From positions 84,334,282-84,398,281 of the forward strand of contig CM056741.1 of assembly GCA_029851415.1 (NCBI GenBank): a stretch of DNA of 64,000 bases, written 5' to 3'. Below are positions 35,523 to 47,729 of this stretch, piece by piece. Position 1 is the first letter of the stretch. The number at the start of each line of letters is the position of its first letter. Below the pieces are notes generated by a model. The model was not told the DNA's origin, did no database searches, and saw nothing but the letters and a program-made list of their open reading frames with translations. Made by a program: the position numbers and the translations under genes. The DNA comes from Eretmocerus hayati (Eukaryota; Arthropoda; Insecta; Hymenoptera; Aphelinidae).

Positions 35523-38500
35523 AACGCATTTCCAGTTCAGTTTGTCTCGTAGCCGTAGATCAACAGATGCTGTTTATAGCGACTGTATTTATCCAATTTT
35601 TCGGACAATAGAGTAATGAAATGTCCGACGGTAAAAGACGGGCGGCCGCCAATCGAGCCGGCGTACAGCTCATTGTCTGGCGCGTCGGCGAGGATTATTA
35701 TCTGTCGCCGGGTGAAATCTTCAGAGCACAATGAATTCACGCAGATCGTCAACGGCCGATATGAGATCTGCCCGCCAGACAGATTGCGACCTCATTACCG
35801 GTGTACCTGCTCATTTTTGTACCCCGCACAGAGTGCTGCTTCATCTGTATGGCACTGATGGGAGGAACCTGCACCGTCTGCACTTCGTTGGACAATAGCA
35901 AGAGCGGGGACTGCAGGGTGTTTTTTTGGTGGAGAGGCTGACGCAGGCTGACGGTCGGTCGAATGAGAGAGGATGCACGTGCACTCTTCTATTAGGGCGA
36001 GGGGCTATGGTCGGTGCCATAGCTCACGCGCCCTTTCCAGTCGTATCTCGGACTTAAACTCGAGTACATCGCATATCGCAGCAGAAATTCCAGAGAATCA
36101 TCGAAAAAGTACACCGTTCTACATCCTCATTGTTTTCCAAGATGCACCAGGAGTTGATGCAGTTGGAAGGCGTCGAGGGTTGTGGTAGCATGCAGAAAAG
36201 GGAGGTCGATGAAAACCGCAGATTTGGAACACAGTGAGTATAATGTACTTTTACGCCTCCGCCTCCGAGTGAACTTGAACGAGCCTTATTGTATTATCGC
36301 AGCGAACGAAAGGGCGCGCAAGATTTTCTCGAGTCATCGGGGGAGGGTAGTGTATATTTTTCAGATAGTCAAAAATGATAGACGCGGAAGCAGATTTGCG
36401 CGTGTCGTATCGAAGCTATCAACGCCGGCAGCCACAAACCTCCCCGCCTCCGAGAACGCAGATTTTGGGATCTTTTTCTTATAGGTGGACGATTTTGTGA
36501 AGATGCAAGCACTGCGTCATCTACATCTATTCTATATCTACATCTTACTCTTACATACACATTTGCACTAAAACTCGATTGTCAAACGTCGTAAAGTCAT
36601 AAAGCGCTAGCATATGTGCTCTAACTCCATGTACGCGCGTTCTCGTATGTAAGAAGAATTCTATTCGGAAAGAGTCATTTTGATAAGAAAATTATCCACT
36701 TGTTTGTGTCAAATTGACGAAAAGGGCAGAGAAATTTGCCGATCAAGGGGAGGTCTAACCCTCATTGTCTGCTCGTGTGGACTGGAAAATTGTGGGGGGG
36801 GGGGGGGGACTGAAAACATGTATTTTTATGTATGTAAAAACTATCATATAATGGGTTTAGCGATTCAGTGATCAAAAACAGTGAAACAATTTTTGCTTCT
36901 CGAAAAACTGACGACGCTATTGTTTTGGTCATGAAAAATTTATCACTGGTATTTTTCTAGTGCTCCCCCCCCCTCAATTTTTCAGGCTAGACTTCTAAAT
37001 TGGGGTCGCATCTCTCTTAAAATCCACTGCCCTGCATTGCCTCCTCCAAAGAAGAACTTGGTGTCAAATTTCCTCTTCGTGATTTTCGATTATTGGTTTG
37101 TGGGTTTACAAATGCGACTATTCAACTAAACGGATCATTGGTTGCCAAATGACCTATCACGTCGAAATACTAATACTTCAAAATTCTTGATCCAACAAAT
37201 CTGTATCCCATACCTCGTTACTTATATCAATTTCATTAATTTCCTTCCCCTCAATGCAAGTTAGGCCATAGTAAATCTTTTCAAAATTTCGCCCCCACTT
37301 TGAATTTTGCTCTACATTTTCAGGGCCAATGGTAGTCAAAGAACGTCTCCTATTGCTCGTATGACTCAGTAGCAAACGGATCTTCTGAACATTTACATAA
37401 AACAATTTTATAATGAGCGCACCATGCAGTGGGTTGCTTCTGATGGGAGAACTGAGGATGAACTTTGGCTGGACATGGCAAATTCGTTGAGCAGTATTGG
37501 CAGAAATTCAACAAAATCCTTCTCTGAGGATGATTGGAAAAAGTGAGTATTGTTTCCAAATAAGAGGACTTTTAAAATTCGGCACCAAAATTGCACCCCA
37601 GATCTCAAAACACAAATTGGTGGGTCTTTGTTCGAAGCAAAGTAATGTTAAGTAGATACATACAATTAGACCATGCCAATGTTAGCGAGTCCTGATAAAT
37701 TTTGATGTTTCAGCACGTGGAGAAATGTATAACAAGAGAAAGATACGAGCATGGAGGCTTATATGGTAGCATAAAGAGTCATTCATCAAAAATTGACTCT
37801 GAGACTAACAAGAGAAAAAGCAGTGAGACTGATTGTGAAACTCCCAGGAAAAAAATGGCAAGTTTGACGGAGACTGATCACAAAATACTTTGAAATATAA
37901 TTCCTCTCTAAAAAATTGTATTCAAATATTGTAGAGGGGAGCTGAGTTGACTGCTGGGCTTGATCAAGGAGCGTCTACATCATAAGAGAGCAGAAATTCA
38001 ATTGAGGTAAAATTTTTAGACTTAGAATCATGTCACAAACCGAGTCAGAAATTGGTATTTTGCTTAGAATGTTACACTTATTAGTGAATGAAGCTGACAA
38101 AACCACTTACGTAACCTTGTCCTAGATCTTCTATCATGAGAAATAATGATTTACTCATTCGACAGTTCAATTTCCAGGTGTCTCATAGTTATGATGAAGT
38201 TCTGGTAGATGACTGCAAATCTAATACCCAAGAGTATTTGCCAAGTACGCCCCCAACATGTGGATTAAAACCGGTGTGTGGGAGGTATTATTCCTACCCC
38301 TTCGAAATCTGTCTGTAGTCTAAGAAAGCCAAATTTGCAGGTCGCTGGAGAGGAATTGATGTTGGATAAGGACAGCAACACTGTCATGGTGAAGCAAGAG
38401 AATTATAAGGCTGCATGCCATGGCAGCAGCAGTTATACTGGAGTCAGCAAGGTAACAGAAATTTTCAGATCCTTCGAAAGCTGGATTTGAGAAGCCACGT

Positions 38501-38590
38501 TCTTATTTTGTCCATTAGATACGACATGACACCAATTGAAGCATCAATTTCATTGTGACTTGAGGTCTACTGATCTGGCCTCATTTTCAT
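35523..38590. repeat. outer arm, right (inverted copy of 10,030-13,080)
   Basis: Mirror of the left outer arm, with scattered substitutions and small indels. A poly-G of about 16 at 36,796 corresponds to a poly-C of about 10 at 11,810. It contains exons 1 to 6 of the right SANT-like gene copy. Confidence 0.9.
35537..35752 (-). CDS. candidate terminal exon, right copy
   Basis: Reads SLCSEDFTRRQIIILADA, PDNELYAGSIGGRPSF, TVGHFITLLSEKLDKYSRYK and ends YGYETN at a TGA. A GACAG acceptor could start the coding part at IIIL. It is open here but broken by TAA in the left copy. It points toward the palindrome centre, opposite to the SANT-like gene of the same arm. I do not recognise the family and cannot find its upstream exons. 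Confidence 0.35.
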   Translation of the reverse strand: MTICVNSLCSEDFTRRQIIILADAPDNELYAGSIGGRPSFTVGHFITLLSEKLDKYSRYKQHLLIYGYETN

Positions 38591-40131
38591 TATTGCTATT
38601 ATCTATTCAGCCACCTGTTCACCGTTAAGTTTTGTATACGTTGAATAAGTCGAGTTTCCAAGAAAGATGTCAAATTATGAGATGCCGTGTTTGCTCTGTA
38701 CTCTGTGGAGATTCCATATTCATGCTTATACTCGTATATATGCACGTTTATGTCTCTTTTACCGTGTTCTCATTCACCCCAATTGACACTGATTCATCTA
38801 GGGAGGGTAGACCGGTAGAGGGGTAATAGAGAGAGTCGTCTGCTACTTCGGACCAACATCTGTGTTGACAATAGTAGAGGGATGATTCTGCTCCCTTTGA
38901 AATCTGTCTGTATGAGCTTCATGAAAGCAAAATTTACAGGTTCCTGGAAAGAAATTGATGTTAGCTAGAGGAAGAAATTCTGTCAAGGTTCAGCAAGAAG
39001 TGCGCGAGGCTGCATCTCGTCCCAACAGAAGTTATACTGGAGTCAGCAAGGTAACGGAAATTCTCAGATCCTTCGAAAACTTGATTTGAGAAACCACATC
39101 TTTATTTGGCCCAGTAGATACCGCACAAATTGAAACCTCAATTTTCCTACAACACTTGAGATAAATTGGCGTGGCCTCAAGGTTTTTCTATTCCTGTGAT
39201 TCTATAACATAGTCATCTGCTCACTGTACAGAATTAGTGAATTTGGAGTTTTCAAAAAGTATTATAATGTATGAATACGCCTCTGTAAACCTCAGTTTGA
39301 TGGTCCACCTGATCAATGGTCAACCTGTCGTTGTCGTTGTCTGTTCTCTCAGGACACATATGTCTCTCTCAGTCACTCTCAGTAAAGTTGTGAGGCGCGA
39401 TTAAGGTTATTAACCAATTGCTTATAAGGGTACATGTGATAAATGTATAGCTTTCGTATTTCAAGAGTTGTCAGGTCGGTCATGGTATATCAGACCCACA
39501 ATGCAGGACCTCAAAAATCTGTTTGTTAAATCAACACAAAATATTAATTCTCACTCACAAATTTCCAGAAAGTAGGAGGACGGAGAATGATGGAGCATCA
39601 GCCACTTCTCAGCTATGATAAAATCAAATCAATTTTTCCAGAAGTATTAGCGGAGGTAGGTCTCCATTTTTAGCAAATGAATCACATCTTCTTCCTCAAT
39701 AAATACAGATGAATTTGATTTGTATCTCATTGTTTTAGGGCTCCACTAGAAAGTGTGGAGAAGAGAGTTCAATTACTAATACATTGCTACCCAGCAAGAC
39801 TCGTAAGCAAGCTGCTAAACGTGCATTATCTAGAAATCCAAATTCGATTGGAAAGACTTATGGAGCAGAGAATCCAGTTCCATCTTCAAATGCTTCAACA
39901 TCAAATGATTGGGTTGAGAGCAGACAGATATTTCTGGCTTCCAAACGAGTGAGAATAGTCCAGAAGAATCTTGTAAAAATGCAGACAGAGAGCGACAAGC
40001 TCTTCAAACGTTCCTTAATACAGAGTCGAGAAAGTCAGAAGAGTACGGGCATATATCACAGAGATTCTCAATTGAGTGCTGGCACCAAGCATGTACTTCG
40101 CAGTCCTCTCAAACTTAAAAATGGATGTTGA
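36190..40131 (+). pseudogene. SANT/Myb-like gene, right outer-arm copy, with nonsense codons
   Basis: Exons on + are 36,190-36,233 (MQKREVDENRRFGT), 37,324-37,542 (SANT-like domain), from 37,714, 37,935-38,006, 38,178-38,273, 38,341-38,451, 38,940-39,050, 39,569-39,655 and 39,739-40,131 (130 codons, basic: TRKQAAKRALSRNPN, KRVRIVQKNLVKMQ). From 37,935 on, every exon is a whole number of codons, with AG acceptors and GT donors in phase 0. Lesions: TAG at 37,370-37,372, where the left copy has CAG, inside the DNA-binding domain; TAA at 37,983-37,985, where the left copy has CAA; and five instead of six A at the exon 2 donor. Both nonsense changes are C to T. The last four exons have no counterpart in the left copy, whose 3' end differs. 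Readthrough to functional protein is unlikely. Confidence 0.7.
38341..39050 (+). repeat. tandem duplication of a 111-nt exon
   Basis: Exons 38,341-38,451 and 38,940-39,050 are both exactly 37 codons and phase 0. They share VxGxxLML at the start and end with SYTGVSK at a GTAAC donor. Flanking introns also match: AAATCTGTCTGTA before each acceptor, and CAGATCCTTCGAAA after each donor (38,467 and 39,066). The left copy of the gene shows only one such exon (10,278-10,168). Confidence 0.75.
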
Positions 40132-40289
40132 AATATTCTCAAATCCTATTTTCTTTGGAAGAAAGTATTTACACAAATTCCCTACACTGATATGTACCCA
40201 TTTTTTCTTCTCTTGTGTTTATAACATCTCAGACTTCAATTCATCATTTACACTTTCATGACGTGCACGCGATTTGGCACTTCTTCTCC

Positions 40290-40530
40290 TGGACTCATAT
40301 CCATGTCTGATAAATTGATGTGAATTGTGTCTCTCACTGTAGATCCTCCGAGTGATGTAGAATTTGTTAACTTGATGAACAGCGTAACTGGTGAGGTTAA
40401 GCTTGATATCCATGTCTGATGAATTGATGTGAATTGTATATTTCACTGGAGATCCTCCGATTGATATAGAATTTGTTAACTTGATAGATGAATAGCGTAG
40501 CTGGTGAAGTTGAGCTTGATGACTCTCCTT
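40290..40530. repeat. two tandem copies of a 115-bp repeat
   Basis: TATCCATGTCTGATAAATTG (40,299) and TATCCATGTCTGATGAATTG (40,408) begin two units that share GTGAATTGT, a TCACTG(T/G)AGATCCTCCGA block, ATAGAATTTGTTAACTTGAT and GTAGCTGGTGA-type segments. It lies just past the end of the SANT-like gene. A 144-codon minus-strand frame spans it, but its repeat structure and lack of motifs make coding doubtful. Confidence 0.65.
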
Positions 40531-40653
40531 GAATGTGTTTTTGATTACCTTTAGAGAACGCATTATTATCAATTCCAAGTGAACTGATGACTTTTTTATA
40601 TACTGTTGCAAGGTGTTTGGAAAATTTCTACTGAGTAGATGAGTTGCGAGCAA

Positions 40654-43342
40654 TTGCTCTGATATTAAGTCTTTCCTTTGTAAGAAAGACAGGCTGTTCT
40701 ACATTTGCACATTCCTAATATTGAAGGCATGCTTCCAATTTATAATATATTGTATTATATTTATGCGTGTAACATATTAGCTTCATTAATAGACCAAAAC
40801 TATTGTTCAAGGGAGTTGGCTCGTGTATTAGAGTTGCTAGAATCTTCATTTTGATTGCTCGCTTTAAGTTAGACCAGGCTTATATGTGCATGCAAGACAC
40901 TCCTTTTAATGAAAGTACTATCTTGCATACCTTGCAGTGCCGATACCTTGTAATAATTTTATTCCTTTGTACGAAAAAATGTGGTTCTGCAACAGAATGA
41001 TGACATGCCTTACGTTTTGAACATCCAAATGATTGTGAATCCTAAAAAAAGGAAGGTCTCATCGGTGAGTGGGTGACCTAATGAATTTTCAAGTCAGAGC
41101 TTGCAAATGCTCCATATTTAGATATTATAGAGCAACTAGTATATCCATAGCTTAAGTTTACCTGAATCATCATGAATACCAGTGTAGAAGTACCTGTATC
41201 TCTGAATTTTCCTTGCATAAATAAATTATGTAAATGAAAAAAAGGAATGGTGATTCTTCATTGTAAACTGAAGTGAAAATTTCAAAATCTCCGACAGTTC
41301 ACAATCAGCATCGTCAGCATCTCAGCTTCAACAATTTGTCACTCTTATTCCAAGAATCAGATGCGTCTATTCTTTCACTATGCACGTATTTTTGCATAAA
41401 CGCCTTATTTCCTTGCTTCCAAAATTTTCATTTCACACATACCAATGTGAAAAAGCGCGCGTATGGCAATTTTGGTATAGTGAGTGCTGTTTACGTTGTG
41501 GACTAAACGTGCCGCTCCCACTTGGATCCAGCGCATGCGCTTATACGGAAATTTAAATAATTTAGTAAATTTACTAAATGTACTAAATTTCTAAAGTTTG
41601 CTGAAACCCGTCCTAGCTCGTAAATTCAAGATTTTGAAAGCATATCAAGATATGTTATCATATAAGTATTTTGACCCACTGAACATAATTCCGGTGGTTT
41701 CATAACGATACAACGCAACCTCGTAGTCATACAAAATAATTAGTCCACCTGGTATTTGGAAAAAAATCCAATTTTGCGATAAATTATCAAAAAATCACAA
41801 TACGGGCTAGAATAGACCAATTTGAATGTTCGAGGTCACATTTCCTTTGTTCTGTAACATACTTTTAAGCAAAAAATCATCCGTTAGCAGTGGAGGCACA
41901 GGATTCATATAAAAACCTGTTTTTGCAATAATACTCGCCGTGTTGAGATCACAAGACAAGAAATATTCCCTTGCGCGGGGTACCTGATCATCGTTTTCCA
42001 ACGCATAGTCATCATCTGAACACATCATGCACGTGGTTCATTCCGAGATAACACGTCAGAATTCTCAGCTAGCCACAAAAAGAACTGTTTTTTAGGGACA
42101 TTAACCTTCTAACTTCTTTAAATAGCAAAGAAAGTACTTTAGAGTACATTTTCATGGAATGACAGTTATTTGTCTGAAAAAAAGAGATTCCAAGCTTTGA
42201 AATGACCCCCGGCAGGTTTCTGTAGGTGCTTTAGAAGCGAAGATATGATGCTGACAATCTTTTTGGGGAAAGCGAACACCTTATTCATCCCAGTTTATTG
42301 TACTCCTCTATTATAGTACATTCTTGGTATGTCTTCCGATTCTTCTGATGATAAATTCAGCAGATTTTTTGACGAACTACTTCAGTCCACCCCGTTTCTT
42401 ATCGGTATAGAATTGAAAAAAAAAATTCGCATGGTATGGTGGGGGCCTTTTGGTGGTGCGGGGCTATAGGCCTGTGCCTGGGTTTGCCTTATGGTGAAGC
42501 CGGCACTGCACTCAGGGCAAATAAGGGTACATCCAATTTAAAGAAGAACAAATGAAAGTCGACTCTTAGACGCTGCGAGTCGATTGCTGATTGTTGAAGA
42601 TGATAGTGCATCAATAAGGCACCTATTTCAATAATGTCAAAAAATGATATAAGAGTGTCCCGCTTGTTGAGACAATAGAGAATGTTAAGGTCACGGGTGG
42701 GGTTCCCTTTTGATTTTGGGTCATTACCACGTGTTTCGGTTAGTAAAAGCGACTCGAATAGGCGGAGAATATTGCCGCATACCTCAATTCCGAGAGGCTG
42801 TCCAAATTTGCCCCCCAAAACTCGTCAGAAGTGCTGCTAAGCACGGGACGAATTTGGACAGGTCTCTTTTCTCAAACGTCAAGAATATTAAGTATGAACA
42901 CTGAGACCTAGGGGTCTGAAAACTTTTTTTCAATCTATTCAATAGTTGAACTTCAAAGTCCGACAGCGCGCCTAGCCGCAAGTATCGTTAGATAGCCCCA
43001 CTGCAATATCCGTTCAATTTTGACCCACTCTCTTCTAGATGTTTAAGTATTAGAACCGAATCCGCAGTCAGAGAGGCCCTTACACGGCAAGATTTTTCTC
43101 GATTTCATAAAGCAATTTGCTAATTTTGCTTTGATACCGTTTCGTTATAGTGTGCCATAAACTATGATTTCTTACGTACTTCGAGCTGCTGAACACGGAA
43201 GCAGTGGTTCTCAAGATGAAGTGCGTTCATAACGAGTGGCAAGCTTATTCGTCCAAGTGCTGATAACAACTCGCTATCAGTAGAATTCGACTCATTTCGC
43301 AAACATCTCTGCTCACTGAGAGAATTGATCAGCCACGTATCA
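40654..43342. other. no supported gene
   Basis: AT-rich sequence. A stretch of AATTTAGTAAATTTACTAAAT (41,558) is a local palindrome. At 42,433-42,520 the sequence is GC-rich. I see no splice chain or family motif. Confidence 0.4.
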
Positions 43343-44500
43343 CCCTACTGAAAGAGGCCGAGTCGGTTACCGAGACGGTTGACCGAGTCGGTGTACGGAG
43401 TCGGTGACTGTTTCAGTTTACCGACTCGGTCACTTCGCATGGAATGGCCCCAAATGCCACGAAACGAACAATGCATGATTAATTATCGTCAGAGGTTTAT
43501 AGAAAAATTTAAAAAAAAATAGAAAAAAACATGCCCGGCTATTTTCACAATTTTGACGCGAGTGGGGTTCGAACCTGCAATCTCTTGATTACGAGTCCAA
43601 GCACATGTGCCCGGGGCCAGCGAGACATGTTACGAGAGAGGGCTTAGTGAGCGTACTTGGAGTGTGACTCATAGATAGTACCTAAGATCTGTTTATCATC
43701 AGTTTTATCATGAGTTGATCATAAACTCTGGTGCCAGAGCACTGAGTCAAGCCGTAGCTAGGATGGGACTTGGAATATTTCTAGATCTGGCTGCTTGACC
43801 GAGTCGGTTGACCGACTCGGTCAACCGAATTCAAATTTTTGCGGGAGAGCAACACGCATAAAACTAGGAAAATTTTCAAAATTTGACTGGTTAACCGACT
43901 CGGTGTTACTTTCCCGTAAAAATTTGCATTCGGTTGACCGAGTCGGTGTACCGTGTCGGTAGTTAACCAGCCAAATCTCGGAAATTCCCAAGTCCTATGC
44001 GTGTTGCTTTCCCGTGAAAATTTGAATTCGGTTGACCGAGTCGGTCAACCGACTCAGTCAAGCAGCCAGATCTAGAAATATTCCAAGTCCCATCCTAGCT
44101 ACGGCTTGACTCAGTGCTCTGGCGCCAGAGTTTATGATCAACTCATGATAAAACTGATGATAAACAGATCTTAGGTACTTCCTATGAGTCACACTCCAAG
44201 TACGCTCACTAAGCCCTCTCTCGTAACATGTCTCGCTGGCCCCGGGCACATGTGCTTGGACTCGTAATCAAGAGATTGCAGGTTCGAACCCCACTCGCGT
44301 CAAAATTGTGAAAATAGCCGGGCATGTTTTTTTCTATTTTTTTTTAAATTTTTCTATTAACCTCTGACGATAATTAATCATGCATTGTTCGTTTCGTGGC
44401 ATTTGGGGCCATTCCATGCGAAGTGACCGAGTCGGTAAACTGAAACAGTCACCGACTCGGTCAACCGTCCCGGTCACCGACTCGGCCTCTTTCAGTAGGG
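43343..44500. mobile_element. 1.16-kb foldback element with ACCGAGTCGGT palindromes
   Basis: The sequence is close to a full palindrome: CCCTACTGAAAGAGGCCGAG at 43,343 pairs with the inverted copy ending in GTAGGG at 44,500, and matching continues inward to about 43,860/43,985. Both arms contain many copies of the 10-11 bp self-complementary motif (A)CCGA(G/C)TCGGT, clustered at the ends and centre. Each arm also holds an inverted tRNA-like segment and an AATAGCCGGGCATG phrase followed by a T-rich run. It has no coding frame of note. Flanks read ATCA and CAAG, and no convincing duplication is visible. Confidence 0.8.
44228..44304 (+). other. tRNA-like segment (mirror at 43,550-43,626)
   Basis: Contains an anticodon-arm-like CTTGGACTCGTAATCAAG and a B-box GGTTCGAACCCC. 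It reads as a decayed tRNA 3' half with loop CTCGTAA (anticodon CGT, threonine type). The acceptor 5' strand and A-box do not pair, so it is not a functional tRNA. The mirror copy is an effect of the palindrome. It may come from a tRNA-derived SINE. Confidence 0.4.
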
Positions 44501-45062
44501 CAAGCTGGCAAAAACTCATTCTTTTAGTTGAAAAAGAATCAGTTTCTTGCGATTCTAAAAAAAATCTGACTCTTCTTGGCAAAACAGCCTGTGGACTCAG
44601 TTTCTAATGCGTCACAAAATCCGAAGAACTTATATTTTGATATGTACATTCGACTTCAAGGGATATTTTCGAACATGTCAAAACAGACGCATCCAGAATG
44701 CCTCGATACCACTAGGTAATCCCTTTTAATCATTATTCAAGATTTTTTTTGCGTCCATCTCGACTTATTCGGGAAATATTCTTAGTAGTCAAGTATGGCC
44801 ATACCGTTCCGATCCCCAAATTTTATTGATCAGGGTTATTGTTTCGGACTGTGTTTATGGAACGCATGTCAAAATTATTCATTCCTCAGTTTTCGCCGGT
44901 ACGTGTTAGTTTCGGCAAGTATTTGTGAGATGAACCTAGAATAAATAACTTCCATATACTCTTCTCTCCAATGGAGAACGTTCGAATTCATCCGGAAGTG
45001 CTGTTACCTTTCCCAAATGCATAACAAAATAGTCGGGAATTTTCGAAGAAAAATATGGGAGA

Positions 45063-45220
45063 AAGTCGTGAATTCATCGGGAATTTTTTGAAAAAGAGCC
45101 CCTCTAGCGCATTTGATTCCTTGACTCGGGACTTTTGAAATACGTGATTCATAGTGACAAAACTCAAACGTTTTATGACCATTTTATGACCAAAATGCAA
45201 AGATTTTTTGCATGACATGG
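45063..45220. repeat. uninterrupted copy of the target site split by the nested element
   Basis: The reverse complement reads CTTTGCATTTTGGTCATAAA then ATGGTC, GTCACTATGAATCACGTA and TTTCAAAAGTCCCGAGTCAA. The same sequence, in the other orientation, is split at 47,104/58,256: the left part (GTCACTATCAATAAGGTA) ends at 47,105 and the right part (CATTTTAAAAGCCTTGAGTC) resumes at 58,255. Confidence 0.75.
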
Positions 45221-45757
45221 AGACAAAATATGCTGCGAGAAGCCATTTGCGGAATGCTTTCTCGTTTCCTACTGATGATCTAGGAACTTAAAGATCATAG
45301 AAACCTTCCTCCGTTATTCTCATTTACTCAGCAACTCTACGGCTTTTCTATATCAATATTCATCATTAGAATGCACCGCTCATCTATAAAACAAAAATTC
45401 TCAATCACAAGGTTAAAGGTTCAGTATCCGTCAAAAATATTTCTCAAATCATTTCCATCCAGTTATTCTCCATCTACCACTTGCAAATGCTGTATCTTAC
45501 ACTTGATGGTATAATTCATCTTTCAAGTTGAATATTTCCCGGGGTCAGAATGAATCGAGAAATGCCGCTTGAAATTGAGGGAGCCCATCGGGAAAGGGGT
45601 CTGAAAAATATATCAAAATTCCAAAGAGATTAGCGGAAGAGTGCGCAAATTTTTGAATGCCCGATGATCACTTCAATGTTATATTCCAACCACGGACTGT
45701 TAAAAATTGGTCCTATCACGCCATATCTCATTAGTTGAGATGTACCACTATGGGGTC

Positions 45758-45870
45758 CGAATGGTCAAAACCATGCAAAACTAAATAGACCAGAATATTG
45801 CCCGTGCAAAACTGAATTGCACGGCAATATCTTGGTGTAATTAGTTTTGCATGGTTTTGACCATTGGTGC
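45758..45870. mobile_element. hairpin MITE
   Basis: ATGGTCAAAACCATGCAAAA at 45,758 is matched by an inverted copy ending at 45,867 (TTTTGCATGGTTTTGACCAT). GAATATTGCCCGTGCAA pairs with TTGCACGGCAATAT around a short loop. About 110 bp, non-coding, target duplication not clear. Confidence 0.7.
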
Positions 45871-46359
45871 CCAAAAATTTGTGCAATCCCTCAATTTCAT
45901 TCAAAAACGACATTCAGAGATTGAAAACTAACACTTTCTATGAAAATGATGTCAGATGAGACAACCGTACAAGGTTCAACTCAATATCCTGGTTCCTCTT
46001 GAAATCAGAACAAATTTCCTTCGTGGGGTCCCTGGAATCCCGTGTGTATGAATCGTGGCTCTCAAGATGTAGGTATGCAACGGGTTAAGCTCCCTCTACG
46101 TGAATCTACAAGGAGAAATTCCGTACTTTACTACTTCTCAAACATTATAGCGTGTAAGCCAGGCTGATTGATTAGATACTTCACGACTGAAACCCTCGAA
46201 TACGCACAGGTGGACTGCAATCTTACAAATATAATCGATTACGGTCGTAGCATTCCAAATGTAACATATTTGGTGAGATCAGTCGATCCAACCCAATTAT
46301 GATTCGTGAACACTAGCAAATATCTTCACCAACACCTAAACATGATTCCTAATTGACGA

Positions 46360-46642
46360 ACAGAGACTTATACCGTTCTGACCTCCAAAATGATTGAACT
46401 TCTTTGTACACGAGAAACGGTATAAGTCCTCTGTGTTTCGATGTTTTGTAATGCAAAATGGTTCAAATAGACTATTTTTTGATATTTTATTATCCAAGAT
46501 CGTGAAAGGTGACTCGTTTCTTTACCGTCCCTGGTTCAGAACGGTATAAGTTCACTTCGAAGAAAAATGATAGACTTATACCGTTCTAGTCCGAAAAAAA
46601 AATTCAACGAAATTTGGGTACCAGAACGGTATAAGTCCATCA
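46360..46642. mobile_element. cluster of ACTTATACCGTTCT inverted-repeat elements
   Basis: AGACTTATACCGTTCTGACC (46,366) and GAAACGGTATAAGTCCTCTG (46,411) form one hairpin. AGAACGGTATAAGTTCAC (46,538) and TAGACTTATACCGTTCTAGT (46,571) form a second. CCAGAACGGTATAAGTCCAT (46,620) closes a third. The same motif occurs at 23,054 and 23,222. Confidence 0.65.
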
Positions 46643-47729
46643 CTTATTGCAAAACAACTGATAAAAAAATATAAACAACTGAAAATCATTACGCCCCATG
46701 CAAAAACTGTCGGGAAAACACTCTCATTACATGATAAATGAAGCATAATCACTAAAAATAACAATCCGAATTTTCTATTGCACGAAAACTTTGAAGCTCA
46801 TTTGCCAGGGATACTAAAAATGGACACAAACCATTAAGATCGGGAGCCGTCCATAAATCGTTTTTATCTCCGCGCAACTACAAATGAAGCTCTTTCGCCA
46901 GTCCAAACTACTATTGCCGGCTCAAATTCACGCGATGAACGCGTTATAAGTGGTTGAAAAAAATCTTCTCGCACAGTCTTTCGAGATCATCATATGGGGG
47001 AATATTGGGTATAACCCGTTATTTGCTTTTGTGTCATGCGAGAGGTCTTTGCATTTTGGTCATAAAATGGTCCTGCGTTCGAGTTTCGTCACTATCAATA
47101 AGGTACCGTCAAATTGGATAATTTTGGTATGATTTTGGTACTTTTTATTTTATTTACCTCGGCATTTCAACGCACATTGTCAAAACCCACATTAATCAGT
47201 AGCCAATTGAAAGCTCACAGTCTCAACTTTCAATAGGCGGCCCACAAAGTTCGATTTGATGTGTCTAAACAGGAGCTGTTAGCAGTTTTCGAAGTGTACC
47301 AAAGTTAGACCCCGATGGAGCAACTTTGGTATACTTGCAAAATATTCAAATTTCACCCACCACCATGCCAGTGAATCAATTTCAATTGTTCAGAAAACCA
47401 ATTCCATGTAACATCAGACAGACGAAAATTGCTTAAGTCTCAAATCTCTTCCAGGATGAAATAAATGTTTCTGAGGACAAATGAACGAGACACGTATTTT
47501 TGCGTTTTGCCCTATCACGCTCTGATTCGAAGTTATCGATTTCTTTCATTTCATGGGCATTTCGTGAAATTAGCAACTTTTGATCGGTATAGATGCAATT
47601 CTCCGTGTGTCATGGCCTTCGTAGAGATGAGACTTGTTCAAGGGGGTCAAGTAAGTTATATTGCACCAGAAAATCTTCGTACAGAAACACAATTAGTAAG
47701 CGGGATCCACAAACATTGATTTTGGCCGG

